A DNA stretch of 64,000 bases from Actinomadura rupiterrae (GCF_024172125.1 NZ_JAMZEA010000003.1:806001-870000); one strand, 5' to 3'; counted from the stretch's first letter, positions 18,351 through 26,912 are shown. Notes: generated by a model not told the origin, from the sequence alone. Translations and numbers: made by a program.

Positions 18351-18653
18351 GGAGACGTCGCGGCGATTCGGCCGAAGAGCGGTCTGTTCGTGCCCTGCGC
18401 GTGTTGTCCGTCCTGGCTGGTGGCTGGGGAGCTGTGGTTTTCGGCGCGGCTGGTGGGGTGAACGGCCTGGGGCCTTTGGCGTGGCGGGTGGGCCTTCGGC
18501 GGAGGCGATCGCGAGGTCGGGGGCGCGGCTGAGCGTGGCTGGATTGAGGTACGGGTCGGGGGGCTTGGCGGCTGTCGGGGGCCTGTCGGTTCGAGGGAGT
18601 TGGGGTGCGGGAGGGGGTTGGTTGGGCGGGGCCGGCGGGGAAGGATGGGGCGC
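18351..18653. other. Gap of 303 bases before fahA
   Basis: G/T-rich sequence without a convincing open frame, hairpin or promoter motif. I see nothing to annotate. Confidence 0.5.
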
Positions 18654-19865
18654 ATGACGTGGGTTGAGGTCGACGAGGACAGCGGCTTTGGCATCGAGAA
18701 CCTGCCGTACGGGGTGTTCCGGCGGGACGGGACGGCGGCGCGGGTCGGGATCGCGATCGGGGACAGCGTGCTCGACCTGGCCGGACTGGCCGGGGCAGGG
18801 CTGGTCGAAGATCGCGGATGGTTCGACTCCGCGGCGCTGAACAGGTTCATGGCGGCAGGACGGGCGGCCTGGCGGGCCAACCGGGCGAGGGTCCGGGACC
18901 TGCTGACCGATCCCGGGCATCGAGAGGCCGTCTCGCCGCATCTGGTGCCGGTCACGGACGTCGAGCTGCTGCGGCCGTTCGAGGTCGCCGACTACGTGGA
19001 CTTCTACTCCTCCGAGCACCACGCGACGAACGTCGGACGGATCTTCCGGCCGCAAGGCGAGCCGCTGCTCCCGAACTGGAAGCACCTGCCCGTCGGCTAT
19101 CACGGACGGGCCGGGACGGTCTACGCGTCCGGGACGCCGATCGTCCGGCCGTGCGGGCAGCGCAAGGCGGCCCCGTCGGACGCCGGGCCGTCGTACGGGC
19201 CCTGCCTGAAGCTCGACATCGAGGCGGAGGTCGGGTTCGTCGCGGGGGTGCCGTCGACGCCGGGACGGCCCGTGACGCCGCGCGCGTTCCGCGATCACGT
19301 GTTCGGGTTCGTGCTGGTCAACGACTGGAGCGCGCGGGACATTCAGGCGTGGGAGGCGCAGCCGCTCGGGCCGTTCCTCAGCAAGTCGTTCGCGACGTCG
19401 ATCTCGCCGTGGGTGGTGCCGGTCGAGGCGCTGGAGGCGGCGCGGGTCGCCCCGCCCGCGCAGGATCCGGCGCCGCTGCACTACCTGCGCACCGACGAGC
19501 CGTGGGGGCTCGACCTGCGGCTGGAGATCCTGATCAACGGACGGCCCGTCTCCCACCCGCGGTTCGACGGGATGTACTGGACGCCGCCGCAGCAGCTCGC
19601 GCACGCGACGGTGAACGGCGCGTCGCTGCGCACCGGCGACCTGTTCGCGTCGGGGACCGTCTCGGGACCCACCCGCGAGGAGCGCGGCTGCCTGCTGGAA
19701 CTCACCTGGAACGGCTCCGAGCCGCTTGAGCTGCCGGACGGCACGAAGCGCACGTTCCTTGAGGACGGCGACACCGTGGCCATCCGCGCGACCGCGCCGG
19801 GCGCGAACGGCACCGTGATCGATCTGGGCGAGGTATCCGGGACCATCCGTCCCGCCCACTGCTGA
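18654..19865 (+). CDS. fahA: Fumarylacetoacetase
   Basis: A 403-residue enzyme cleaving fumarylacetoacetate to fumarate and acetoacetate, the last step of homogentisate degradation. The N-terminal domain (GFGIENLPYGVFR) is followed by the catalytic FAH fold: DYVDFYSSEHHATNVGR (metal and catalytic His), LPVGYHGRAGTVYASG, CLKLDIEAEVGF (metal Glu), and VLVNDWSARDIQAWE. The ATG at 18654 is used; codons upstream are low-complexity. It pairs functionally with hmgA. Confidence 0.93.
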   Translation: MTWVEVDEDSGFGIENLPYGVFRRDGTAARVGIAIGDSVLDLAGLAGAGLVEDRGWFDSAALNRFMAAGRAAWRANRARVRDLLTDPGHREAVSPHLVPVTDVELLRPFEVADYVDFYSSEHHATNVGRIFRPQGEPLLPNWKHLPVGYHGRAGTVYASGTPIVRPCGQRKAAPSDAGPSYGPCLKLDIEAEVGFVAGVPSTPGRPVTPRAFRDHVFGFVLVNDWSARDIQAWEAQPLGPFLSKSFATSISPWVVPVEALEAARVAPPAQDPAPLHYLRTDEPWGLDLRLEILINGRPVSHPRFDGMYWTPPQQLAHATVNGASLRTGDLFASGTVSGPTREERGCLLELTWNGSEPLELPDGTKRTFLEDGDTVAIRATAPGANGTVIDLGEVSGTIRPAHC

Positions 19866-20106
19866 ACGTCTCATGCCGTCGAGTCTGCGGGGCGCGGACA
19901 GGCCCACGCGAAGTTACCCGCCAGTTGTGGATAACCCCGCCCCGCACGCTCGTTTCGCCTGGTCGGAGCACCTACGCGGTCGCTCCGACGGCCTAGCCGC
20001 CGACGCGGCCAGCACGCTCACCTGTTGCTGTCGCCGGACGTTCTGCCCGGTGGCCCAACCCGCGCCCGCACCTACGCCTGCGGGGTTCTCTGGAGCTATG
20101 GGTTGA

Positions 20107-20290
20107 GCGGGCTCACCTGCTGGGCCGACCGGGCGGTCTGCTCGATCGCCACGCCTGCGCCCCGAGTTGTGCGGGCTCACCTGCTGGGCCGACCGGGCGG
20201 TCTGATCACCACGCCTGCGCCCTGAATTGTGCGGGTTCGCCTGCTGGGCCCGCCCGTCGATCTGCCGAGCCGTCCTGCGCCCGCCGGCGG
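20107..20290. repeat. 60-64-bp tandem repeat downstream of ispF
   Basis: Three units beginning GCGGGCTCACCTGCTGGGCC at 20107 and 20171 and a decayed copy at 20231. They end next to the ispF stop at 20299. The rest of the gap 19866-20106 shows no gene. Confidence 0.85.
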
Positions 20291-20298
20291 CTGCGGGG

Positions 20299-20787
20299 TT
20301 ATTTCGGGAAGACCAGGGCGTTGGCGAGGGCGGCCAGGCCTTCGCCTCGGCCGGTCAGGCCCAGGCCGTCCGTCGTGGTGGCCGAGACGCTGACGGCGGC
20401 GCCGTTCAGGGCCTCCGAAAGGGTCTTGGCGGCCTCGTCGCGGCGCTTGCCGATCTTGGGGCGGTTGCCGATGACCTGGACGGCGACGTTGCCGATCAGC
20501 CAGCCCGCCTCGTCCACCAGGCGGGCGGTCTCGCGCACCAGCGTGACGCCGGACGCACCGGACCAGCGGGGGTCGGACGTCCCGAACACCTTGCCGAGGT
20601 CGCCCAGCGAGCAGGCGGACAGGAGCGCGTCGCAGATCGCGTGCGCGGCCACGTCACCGTCAGAGTGTCCGGCAAGGCCGGGGCCCTCGCCGGGCCATTC
20701 AAGCCCCGCCACCCAGAGGGGGCGGTCATGGGAAGCGAACGGGTGGACGTCGGTTCCGACGCCCACCCGTGGAAGCTGATGGTTCAC
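20299..20787 (-). CDS. ispF: 2-C-methyl-D-erythritol 2,4-cyclodiphosphate synthase
   Basis: A 162-residue MEP-pathway enzyme forming the cyclodiphosphate intermediate of isoprenoid synthesis. The zinc ligands are seen in VGTDVHPF (Asp, His) and the conserved [19 protein letters not shown] follows. [23 protein letters not shown] is the CDP-binding end. Only 4 bases separate it from the carD stop, so the two are likely co-transcribed. IspD, which normally sits between carD and ispF in actinobacteria, is absent here. Confidence 0.95.
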   Translation of the reverse strand: MNHQLPRVGVGTDVHPFASHDRPLWVAGLEWPGEGPGLAGHSDGDVAAHAICDALLSACSLGDLGKVFGTSDPRWSGASGVTLVRETARLVDEAGWLIGNVAVQVIGNRPKIGKRRDEAAKTLSEALNGAAVSVSATTTDGLGLTGRGEGLAALANALVFPK

Positions 20788-20791
20788 CTGA

Positions 20792-21274
20792 TCAGCTGGC
20801 CAGCACCTCGTCGAGGAGGGCCTCCGCCTTGTCCTCGTTGGTCTTCTCCGCCAGCGCGAGCTCGCTGACCAGGATCTGGCGCGCCTTGGCGAGCATGCGC
20901 TTCTCGCCCGCCGAGAGACCGCGCTCCTTGTCCCGGCGCCACAGGTCGCGGACGACCTCGGCGACCTTGTTCACGTCGCCGGACGCGAGCTTCTCAAGGT
21001 TGGCCTTGTAGCGGCGCGACCAGTTGGTGGGCTCTTCGGTGTAGGGTGCGCGCAGCACCTCGAACACCTTCTCCAGACCCTCCTGGCCGACGACGTCGCG
21101 AACACCCACGTCCTCGACGTTCTCGACCGGAACCTGAACTGTCAGGTCGCCCTTGTCGACCTTCAGGACCAGGTAGGTCCTTTCCTCACCTTTGATGGTG
21201 CGAGTCTCGATGGCCTCGATCCGAGCAGCCCCATGGTGGGGGTAGACGACGGTGTCGCCGACCTGGAAAGTCAT
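20792..21274 (-). CDS. carD: CarD-family transcriptional regulator
   Basis: A 160-residue essential-type RNA polymerase-binding protein. The N-terminal RID domain ([21 protein letters not shown]) binds the RNAP beta subunit. The C-terminal helical domain ([28 protein letters not shown]) contacts promoter DNA and stabilises open complexes at rRNA and other promoters. The ATG at 21274 is preceded by AAGGGGTAC. It heads the transcript that continues into ispF. Confidence 0.95.
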   Translation of the reverse strand: MTFQVGDTVVYPHHGAARIEAIETRTIKGEERTYLVLKVDKGDLTVQVPVENVEDVGVRDVVGQEGLEKVFEVLRAPYTEEPTNWSRRYKANLEKLASGDVNKVAEVVRDLWRRDKERGLSAGEKRMLAKARQILVSELALAEKTNEDKAEALLDEVLAS

Positions 21275-21699
21275 GTGACAAGTACCCCTTCCGCTAGAAC
21301 CAGGGTAGCACGGACCTCGGGGTGACCGCACCGACCTTCGCGACAAATCCGCAGGTCAACCCCCTAATTGGGACCTTGACAAAGCATCTTGATGGTGCAT
21401 CGAGGCGGGCTTTACCCGCCCTGTCGAGACCTTCGCGGCGTCCCGGTCGCGGGCCGCATCGCCCCTTGTCACCGCACGTCCGAGCATGATCACGAAAGTG
21501 TCTCGGCCGAAGTCAGGGGCCCCTTTCCGGCCCCCTTCGCGATGTTCTGCCGCTCCCCCCTGTCAGGCGGCGGACCGCGGCCCATACTGGGAGGTGAACA
21601 TGGCGGGCGGTGCGGGTACAAAGCATCCAAAAATGAGCGAAAGGGGCGCAGGGGGCGGAAGCGTTCCAGCGGGACACGGGGAAACAGGAGAGGTGCGGC
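21275..21699. other. Divergent intergenic region of carD
   Basis: A 425-base gap between carD and the thioredoxin-like membrane gene. A short hairpin (GGCGGG / CCCGCC, 5-nt loop) lies at 21404-21420. TTGACA occurs at 21376 on the plus strand, a plausible -35 box, but I cannot fix a matching -10. No gene seen. Confidence 0.45.
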
Positions 21700-22467
21700 G
21701 TGAGGCCAGACGGCGACTCCGACCACGACGACTACGGGCTGCCCCGGGTCGACGTCGTGGTCCCCGACGACGCCCGCGACCTGGAGCGCGACGTCATCGC
21801 CTACCGGCGCGAGCTGCGGCAGCTCCGCCGGCGCGTCCGGGCGCAGCGCCTCATCGGACCGTTCGCCCGGTTCGGCGTGGCCATCCCGATCATCACGGGG
21901 GCGCTGCTGATCGCGCTGATCAGCGGCGTGCTGATGACCGCGCTCGGCACCCGTCCCGAGCCCGGGCCCACGCGCGCCGCGCTCGCCCCGCACCCCACCG
22001 GCTCCCCCGGGCAGAAAGGCGGATACCTCCCGGACGTCACCGTCGTCGAGCCGCCGTCCACCAGCCCGAAACCCCTTCGCGACCAGCGGCCCGGCGTGAT
22101 CGCGATCGCCTCGCCGCGGTGCGGCTGCTCGGCGGTGGTCGCCGACCTGGCCAAGCGCACCCAGGAACTCCGCTTCAAGATGTACCTCGCCGCCGACCGC
22201 CGGGGCTCCACCGCATCCACCGGGGACACGATCAAGTCCCTGCGCGCCCTCGCCGGGAGCGCCCACGATGGCGACCCCATCGTCCTGGACGACACGACCG
22301 GAGCCCTGGCCAAGAGCTACGCCAACACTCCGGAGGGACGTCCCGCCACCGGCCTGACCGCAGTCTTCGTCGGCAGCGACGGCGTCGTCTCGGACGTCCG
22401 GACGTCCGCGCACCCGGGGCAGGAGCTGACCGACCTGATCAAGGCCGTCGACGCCAAGCCCAACTGA
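21700..22467 (+). CDS. Membrane-anchored thioredoxin-like protein
   Basis: A 255-residue protein with a GTG start preceded by AGGAGAGG. The N-terminus is charged and helical (DLERDVIAYRRELRQLRRRVR). A single membrane helix follows near residues 53-75 (IPIITGALLIALISGVLMTA), then a Pro-rich linker and an extracytoplasmic domain. That domain, with RPGVIAIASPRCGCSAVVADL near residue 130 and later DPIVLDDTTG and AVFVGSDGVVSD, resembles a thioredoxin-like fold with a CxC motif. A redox or metal-handling role outside the cell is an inference. Confidence 0.65.
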   Translation: MRPDGDSDHDDYGLPRVDVVVPDDARDLERDVIAYRRELRQLRRRVRAQRLIGPFARFGVAIPIITGALLIALISGVLMTALGTRPEPGPTRAALAPHPTGSPGQKGGYLPDVTVVEPPSTSPKPLRDQRPGVIAIASPRCGCSAVVADLAKRTQELRFKMYLAADRRGSTASTGDTIKSLRALAGSAHDGDPIVLDDTTGALAKSYANTPEGRPATGLTAVFVGSDGVVSDVRTSAHPGQELTDLIKAVDAKPN

Positions 22468-22752
22468 CCCTCGCCCAGCCGGCCGCTCGGCCCAGCCGAG
22501 CTGAGGCTGGTCCTAGCTGGGCTGAGCCTGCTCCTAACGGACCTGAACCTCGTCCCGGCCGAGCTGAACTCGGGCCGAGGCGGGGTGGACGTGGTCCAAG
22601 GGGAGCTGAACCCCGCGTCCGCCGCACGGAAAGATCCGTGGTGGACCCACCCCGAGTCTGAATATCACGCGCCACCTCGCTAGGCTGCCTTCGGCGTTCG
22701 GCACGCCGAACCCCCAACCGCCTGCAACCCCTTTCGCGAGGAGATCGTCGCC

Positions 22753-23730
22753 GTGATCCGTAACAGCCGTCGAGTGGTCGCGCTCGCCTTCGCGGGCGCC
22801 GTCGCCATCGCGCCGGTGCTCACCGGCTGCGGCGCCGGCGAGGAGCCTCAGACCGCGGCGCCGACCCAGCTGACCGAGGGCGTCAACGCCTGGGTGCCCA
22901 AGACCGACGCGGCCAAGCCGCAGGTCAGCATCCGCAACATGTTCCTGCTCGGCCCCGAGCCGGACAAGGCGCTGCCCGCCGGGTCCTCCGTGCCGCTGTA
23001 CGCGACGCTGATCAACGAGGTGCCCGGACGCGCCGACCGCCTCGTCTCGGTCAGCGCGCCCGACTTCGGCCAGGCCAAGATCGCCTCGGACGGCGTGGCG
23101 CTGCCCGCGGCGAAGGAGCGCGGCGAGGGCAGCGCGGTGTCGCTGCTCGGGACGGCCCCGTCGGGCCACCCCGTCGCGCCGGGCCAGGAGACGCCGTCGG
23201 GCGCTCCGTCCGGCAAGCCGACCGCCACCAAGCCCGCCAAGCCGGGCACCAAGCCGTCCACCGGCGCCGTGACGCCGCCCGTCGCGGGCGCGCCGACCTC
23301 GGGCGCTCCGACAGCCCACGCCTCCGGGACGCCCGGCACCGGCGCGCCGACCACCCCGGTCACGGGTGAGGCCCCGTCCGCCACCGGCGCCCCCGCCCCC
23401 GCACCGGGCGGCAAGACCCCGCTGGTCGTGCTGACCCAGGCGAGCAAGCAGCTGCTCGGCGGCGAGTCCATCCAGGTCACGCTGCAGTTCGAGAAGGCGG
23501 GCACCATCACGCTCGCCATCCCGGTCATCCCGCAGCAGAACGAGTTCACCACCTACGCGCCGGTCTCCCAGAGCACGCCGCTCAGCCCGGTCCCGTCGAC
23601 CGGCACGACCGGCAGCGGCGAGCCGACGAGCCCGGCCACCCCGTCCGGGACCCCGTCGGGCACTCCGTCCGGCAGCGCCAAGCCGACCAAGTCCGGCGAG
23701 CCCGAGGGCACCCAGACCCCCGCCGCCTGA
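22753..23730 (+). CDS. Lipoprotein with split PCu(A)C/DUF461-like domain
   Basis: A 325-residue lipoprotein: signal sequence with lipobox LTGC (Cys26), then VSIRNMFLLGPEP and VPLYATLINEVPGRADRLVSVSAPDFG, which resemble the beta-sandwich of copper-chaperone-like (DUF461) proteins. After residue about 140 a Thr/Pro/Gly-rich insert of some 80 residues interrupts, and the last strands resume at GGESIQVTLQFEKAGTITLAIPVIP. The tail is again Pro/Ser/Thr-rich. Copper binding is not established because the usual Met/His cluster is not evident. A strong terminator follows. Confidence 0.7.
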   Translation: MIRNSRRVVALAFAGAVAIAPVLTGCGAGEEPQTAAPTQLTEGVNAWVPKTDAAKPQVSIRNMFLLGPEPDKALPAGSSVPLYATLINEVPGRADRLVSVSAPDFGQAKIASDGVALPAAKERGEGSAVSLLGTAPSGHPVAPGQETPSGAPSGKPTATKPAKPGTKPSTGAVTPPVAGAPTSGAPTAHASGTPGTGAPTTPVTGEAPSATGAPAPAPGGKTPLVVLTQASKQLLGGESIQVTLQFEKAGTITLAIPVIPQQNEFTTYAPVSQSTPLSPVPSTGTTGSGEPTSPATPSGTPSGTPSGSAKPTKSGEPEGTQTPAA

Positions 23731-23748
23731 CCCCAGCACCACCCGAAA

Positions 23749-23773
23749 GGCCCGCGCGACCGCCGCGCGGGCC
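23749..23773 (+). terminator. Terminator of the lipoprotein gene
   Basis: Perfect 10-bp stem GGCCCGCGCG / CGCGCGGGCC with a 5-nt loop, followed by TTCCCCTTT, 18 bases after the stop codon. Confidence 0.75.
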
Positions 23774-23869
23774 TTCCCCTTTGCACCAACTCCCCGCCCG
23801 CGCATACAAGCCGACCTGGATCGGGCCCCGCGCAGGCACAAGCCGATGTCGCTCGGTGCCCGGTCCGCA

Positions 23870-24190
23870 ACTCTCCCCCGCGCGCATACGAGCCCCACAT
23901 GAACGAACCGCACCCGCATGCCCGTGCACGGGGCCCAACGTATAGAGCCGCGCAAGGACGAGCCGCCCAACCCGCACCGACCTTCCCGCCGCACGCACCA
24001 GCCGGCGTCTCGCAGGGCCTCGTCCACAGCTCCCCGCGCGCGCATAGGAGCCCCACATGAACGGCCGCGCCCGCATGGCCGCGCGCCGCAGTACATAGCC
24101 CGCGCGCGACCCAACGTGTAGAGCCGCGCCCGGATCAGCCGCGCAAGGACGAGCCGCCCCGGCCGGGGCCGACCTTCCCGTGCGCCCGCT
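23870..24190. repeat. Diverged direct duplication of about 165-175 bp
   Basis: The 571-base gap 23731-24301 has no gene. GAGCCCCACATGAACG recurs near 23890 and 24049, and GCGCAAGGACGAGCCGCCC recurs near 23952 and 24141. The blocks keep the same order, so a segment was duplicated in tandem and then diverged. Confidence 0.7.
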
Positions 24191-24301
24191 CCAGACAGGA
24201 CGGGCGCATCGGGCTTCGTAGGGCGTCGCGCGGACGCGAACTCATGTGGACAGGCGGCGATCGCAAGGCGGCGCGGGGCTTCGTGTTGGGTGGTCGTGGG
24301 G

Positions 24302-24595
24302 TTAGGTGCAGTTCAGGGTTGCGGAGGCGAAGAAGACGTGGCCGAAGGTGGGGTCGTTGAAGACCTCGTCCACGTGAGGATCGCCGGCCAGGACGCAGTT
24401 CCCGTGGCCTTCGTCCCTGGCCGAGTCTTTGGCGTCGTCAATCGCGGCCTGGACGGCGATGTCGCGGGTCGGGCCTCGGCCGGCGCCGCAGTACTGGACG
24501 GTGGACGCCAGGGCGGGGCCCGCGGCGGCCAGGAGGGCGGCGGTGGCTCCGGCCGCGAAGAGCGCGCCTCGGGTCGTCCGGGACGAGAGCGTCAT
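24302..24595 (-). CDS. Small secreted protein
   Basis: A 97-residue protein with a clear signal peptide (RTTRGALFAAGATAALLAAA, cleavage after GPALAS). The mature part of about 65 residues has three cysteines (VQYCGAG, GNCVLAG, TLNCT) and a central acidic helix (AVQAAIDDAKDSARDEGHG). The pattern resembles small exported actinomycete proteins of unknown function. The minus-strand gene reads away from the AICE, and it is the last recognisable chromosomal gene before attL. Confidence 0.7.
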   Translation of the reverse strand: MTLSSRTTRGALFAAGATAALLAAAGPALASTVQYCGAGRGPTRDIAVQAAIDDAKDSARDEGHGNCVLAGDPHVDEVFNDPTFGHVFFASATLNCT

Positions 24596-24939
24596 CCTGA
24601 TCTCCCTGCTCGCAGATCGCCCCGGCGAACGGGCCGGGGCCTGGGTTCCCCCTCGCAGAGATCACGGATCTTGCGGGACGTCCGTTCACGGGTGCCAGGT
24701 CCGCATCCGGCCAGGCGTCCACCGACACGTTCGGCTTCGGCGGTACGGGCGTCCCGCCGAAGCCGACCGGGGCGTCCGCCAGGCGTTCGCCGGACGCGCA
24801 CGTGTTCGGCATCCCGAGTTCGGACGCCCCGGTCGGCGCCGGCCTGGAAGCCCACTAGGTCTTCGCGGATTCGGCCAACCCCGCAGCCCGCAGGCACTCC
24901 GTGCCTTCCGACGGAGGTGGTTCGGCGCCCTGACGGGGC

Positions 24940-25095
24940 AGACGCCCGGCGCCTTGACGGCGCAGGCGTTCCGCGCCTTGGCGGTGCACACGTTCCGCGC
25001 CTTGGCGGTGCACACGTTCCGCGCCCTGAAGGTACACGCGCTGCGCGCCCTCGCAGCGCAGGTGCTCGGCGCCCTCGTGGCGCAGGCGTTCCGCA
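24940..25095. repeat. 24-bp tandem repeats next to attL
   Basis: About six units on a 24-bp period around GTTCCGCGCCTTGGCGGTGC, two of them identical. Read on the plus strand they give eight-residue units such as TFRALAVH, but no start or ribosome site makes this a credible gene. The array ends 91 bases before attL. The rest of the gap 24596-25185 is otherwise empty. Confidence 0.8.
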
Positions 25096-25185
25096 TGGGT
25101 GTTCAGGGGAGGTGGTCCGGGGTGGGGGGAGCGGAAAGCGGCCGCGGGCTGGTGCCGGCGGCCGGGTTCCGGGTCAGGGGGTTAC

Positions 25186-25201
25186 GGCTCGAACTTGTAG
25201 C
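25186..25201. other. attL core: displaced original phoP 3' end
   Basis: The 16-base sequence GGCTCGAACTTGTAGC is identical to 38447-38462. On the minus strand it encodes the Y-K-F-E-P ending of PhoP and is followed by GTAA, so it supplies Pro and a TAA stop. This is what the phoP terminus looked like before insertion, now cut off 13 kb from its gene. Confidence 0.88.
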
Positions 25202-25362
25202 TCTCACCGATCAAGCCGACCTGCGGTGGAACACTCAATGTCCGGGTTGACCTGCGGCTGACCCCTCAGTGATTCTCGCCTTCTCGCGCCTCCTCGTGTG
25301 CTCATGTGCCCTCGATGTGCCCGGCGGCATGCCCTCGGCATCACGAGCCGGTCCCGGTAGGT

Positions 25363-25569
25363 TCAGCGGCTGGAAGAGCCGTCGCCGTACTCCATCCGGC
25401 TCTCGGTGAAGTCGCCGGACTTGTGCTTTCGCAGCCAGGAACACCGCTCGGAGTAGGCGTCGACTGCTTCTGCAAGGCCGTAGCCGCGCTGGTCGCGAAG
25501 AGCCGCGATCGCCTGGATGTTGCGCCCGTTGAGGATGTGCTCGTCGATCTCCGCCCAAGGATCGGACAT
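25363..25569 (-). CDS. Small ribosomal-L7/L12-C-terminal-like protein
   Basis: A 68-residue protein with a near-perfect Shine-Dalgarno (AAGGAGG, 4 bases from the ATG at 25569). The segment IQAIAALRDQRGYGLAEAVDA mirrors the Ixxx(K/A)xxRxxxGxGLxEAxD pattern of the ribosomal protein L7/L12 C-terminal domain, which recurs in small stand-alone actinomycete proteins. First gene inside the left boundary of the AICE. Its role is unknown. Confidence 0.72.
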   Translation of the reverse strand: MSDPWAEIDEHILNGRNIQAIAALRDQRGYGLAEAVDAYSERCSWLRKHKSGDFTESRMEYGDGSSSR

Positions 25570-25755
25570 CCCACCTCCTTGCGTCCTCTGCCCAACCATC
25601 TTGCCAACCTGGTCTCTCGGCAACCACGTAGCTCCATATCGGTGGATGCATCGCCCCTGCCCGTTCGCTGCCCTGGCCTCACCCCAGCCTCGGCCTTGAC
25701 CGTCTGGTGCTCGTCGGCGCTCCGGCAGCTCGTCGTCACAGGTACAGCGACCGGT

Positions 25756-25823
25756 CCAGAGTGCTCATTCGCGCGAACGGCGAGAACCCCTGACAGACCG
25801 ATTCGCGCGAATGAGTGCTCTGG
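25756..25823. repeat. 22-bp inverted repeat with TTCGCGCGAA cores
   Basis: CCAGAGTGCTCATTCGCGCGAA at 25756-25777 pairs with 25802-25823 at 20 of 22 positions across a 24-base gap. Each arm contains its own palindrome TTCGCGCGAA. It lies in the 333-base gap 25570-25902 of the AICE, where no gene is seen. It may be an operator pair, a terminator or an origin/transfer structure. Confidence 0.75.
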
Positions 25824-25902
25824 TGCGCGGGGGTCCAGGGGGCGGCGCAGCCCCCTGGTTCGAGCACGCTCCACCATCAGTCGAAACGACTCCGCTGGCC
25901 GA

Positions 25903-26013
25903 TCAGGGACGCTTGGCAACCTTCACAAGGATGAAGAGCAAGCCGAGGACAGCAACCAGCCCGCCCCCAAGAATGATGAGCAGGATCAGTACCTCAGCGA
26001 AGCCAAGTCCCAC
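25903..26013 (-). CDS. 36-residue single-pass membrane peptide
   Basis: GTG at 26013, preceded on the minus strand by AAGGGG at a spacing of 6. The peptide is short acidic-amphipathic then hydrophobic: GFAEVLILLIILGGGLVAVL, continuing to LLFILVKVAKRP and stop. A membrane helix with a glycine hinge and a basic cytosolic end is clear. An ATG 39 bases upstream is in frame but has no ribosome site. It may be a toxin-like, regulatory or conjugation-related micro-protein. Confidence 0.55.
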   Translation of the reverse strand: MGLGFAEVLILLIILGGGLVAVLGLLFILVKVAKRP

Positions 26014-26377
26014 GGCGTGCCCCTTCTGTGTCGCAGACAGTCGAGGGAGCATATAGGCAGTTCAGGCAGCGTGAGCGAGCGGGCTGCCGTCCAATGCCGT
26101 AGGCACCCGAAGGGCGGGCTTGCCCGTTGGCCGGCGGCCTGCGACCTGTGCTCGTGGGGCGGCGGTGCGCCCTGGCGGACGACCGTTGGCCGGAGGACGG
26201 GGCCGGGCCGTCGCCGATGCGCGGCCGGTCGCGCGGGGCCGGTGACCGGCGCCCACGCCGCACGCTCCGGCCGTGCTGGCGGCGGGCCGCGCCAACGGCG
26301 CGAGCGCCGCCGCCCTTGATCTCAAACGGCCAAATTCGGCAGTGATGGCCGACACCCGGCAGGCTAGAGCGGCCTAG
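26014..26377. other. GC-rich gap in the AICE, 364 bases
   Basis: No open frame with a ribosome site, no strong hairpin and no repeat. The GC content is markedly higher than in the segment that follows it. Confidence 0.45.
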
Positions 26378-26698
26378 CTAGTCCTTCTTGCGCGCCGCCT
26401 GCCTGCTGATGCCGCACGCCCTTCCGATCTCCGCGAAGCTTGCGCCGTCACTGCGCGCCTTGAGGCGGGAGAGCTTCTCAAGATCGTTCAGAGCAGAGGT
26501 CATGACCGCGAGCACCTTTAGGATCTCTAGATGACTCAGCCTGCGTTGCTCGGTCGTGGCGTAAGGGTCAAGAGGATCAACAATCTCGACTCCCCGCCGA
26601 GCGGCCTCCTCTTGGGCATACTTCAGAGCTAGATCGTACATACCGGCCCAAAGTGTCGCATAAAGGTCCACGCCGACAACCTTAGTTGTCGCGACCAC
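26378..26698 (-). CDS. Small helix-turn-helix protein
   Basis: A 106-residue protein with a GTG start at 26698. The N-terminal half is helical (LYATLWAGMYDLALKYAQEE). The C-terminus is a helix-turn-helix of the resolvase/sigma-like kind: GASFAEIGRACGISRQAARKK, then stop. A DNA-binding role is likely; partners are unknown. Base composition is lower in GC than the flanking genes, marking it as cargo. It is divergent from the terminator cluster at 26.8 kb. Confidence 0.65.
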   Translation of the reverse strand: MVATTKVVGVDLYATLWAGMYDLALKYAQEEAARRGVEIVDPLDPYATTEQRRLSHLEILKVLAVMTSALNDLEKLSRLKARSDGASFAEIGRACGISRQAARKKD

Positions 26699-26816
26699 TC
26701 CACCCGGGTCAGACGGGCAACATCGCTTCCACCTGCGGAAATATTAGATCGACTTGCAGGTTTGGGGCGCATCTGTCACACTCCCCCAAGTAGGGAGAGG
26801 TGTGCTCTCCTTGCGG

Positions 26817-26845
26817 GCTCTCATCCTCGATGAGGGCCTTTTTTA
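26817..26845 (+). terminator. Rho-independent terminator 1
   Basis: A 9-bp stem (GCTCTCATC / GATGAGGGC, including a G-T pair) with loop CTC, followed by CTTTTTTA. A run of six T is exceptional in this genome. Just upstream, CTCCC/GGGAG and GGAGAG/CTCTCC can form alternative hairpins. Confidence 0.8.
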
Positions 26846-26846
26846 T

Positions 26847-26881
26847 TGACGACGCAACACTCGGTTTTGCAAGCGTCGTCA
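26847..26881. repeat. Inverted repeat between two terminators
   Basis: TGACGACGC and GCGTCGTCA are perfectly complementary over 9 bp across 17 bases, placed exactly between two T-tailed hairpins. Confidence 0.75.
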
Positions 26882-26882
26882 C

Positions 26883-26912
26883 AACCCGCCCCATCCCTGA
26901 GGCGGGTTTTTT
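26883..26912 (+). terminator. Rho-independent terminator 2
   Basis: Stem AACCCGCC / GGCGGGTT with a 10-base loop and a six-T tail. It is phage-like in form and follows terminator 1 by 37 bases in the same orientation. Confidence 0.85.

Noticed and set aside
17331..19907. Minus-strand open frame of 858 codons
   Set aside because: Shadow of the conserved hypothetical and fumarylacetoacetase genes, which have clear family motifs on the plus strand.
24429..25250. Plus-strand frame with TFRALAVH repeats
   Set aside because: No ribosome site, runs antisense to the small secreted gene and across attL; the repeat is a 24-bp DNA array, not a supported protein.
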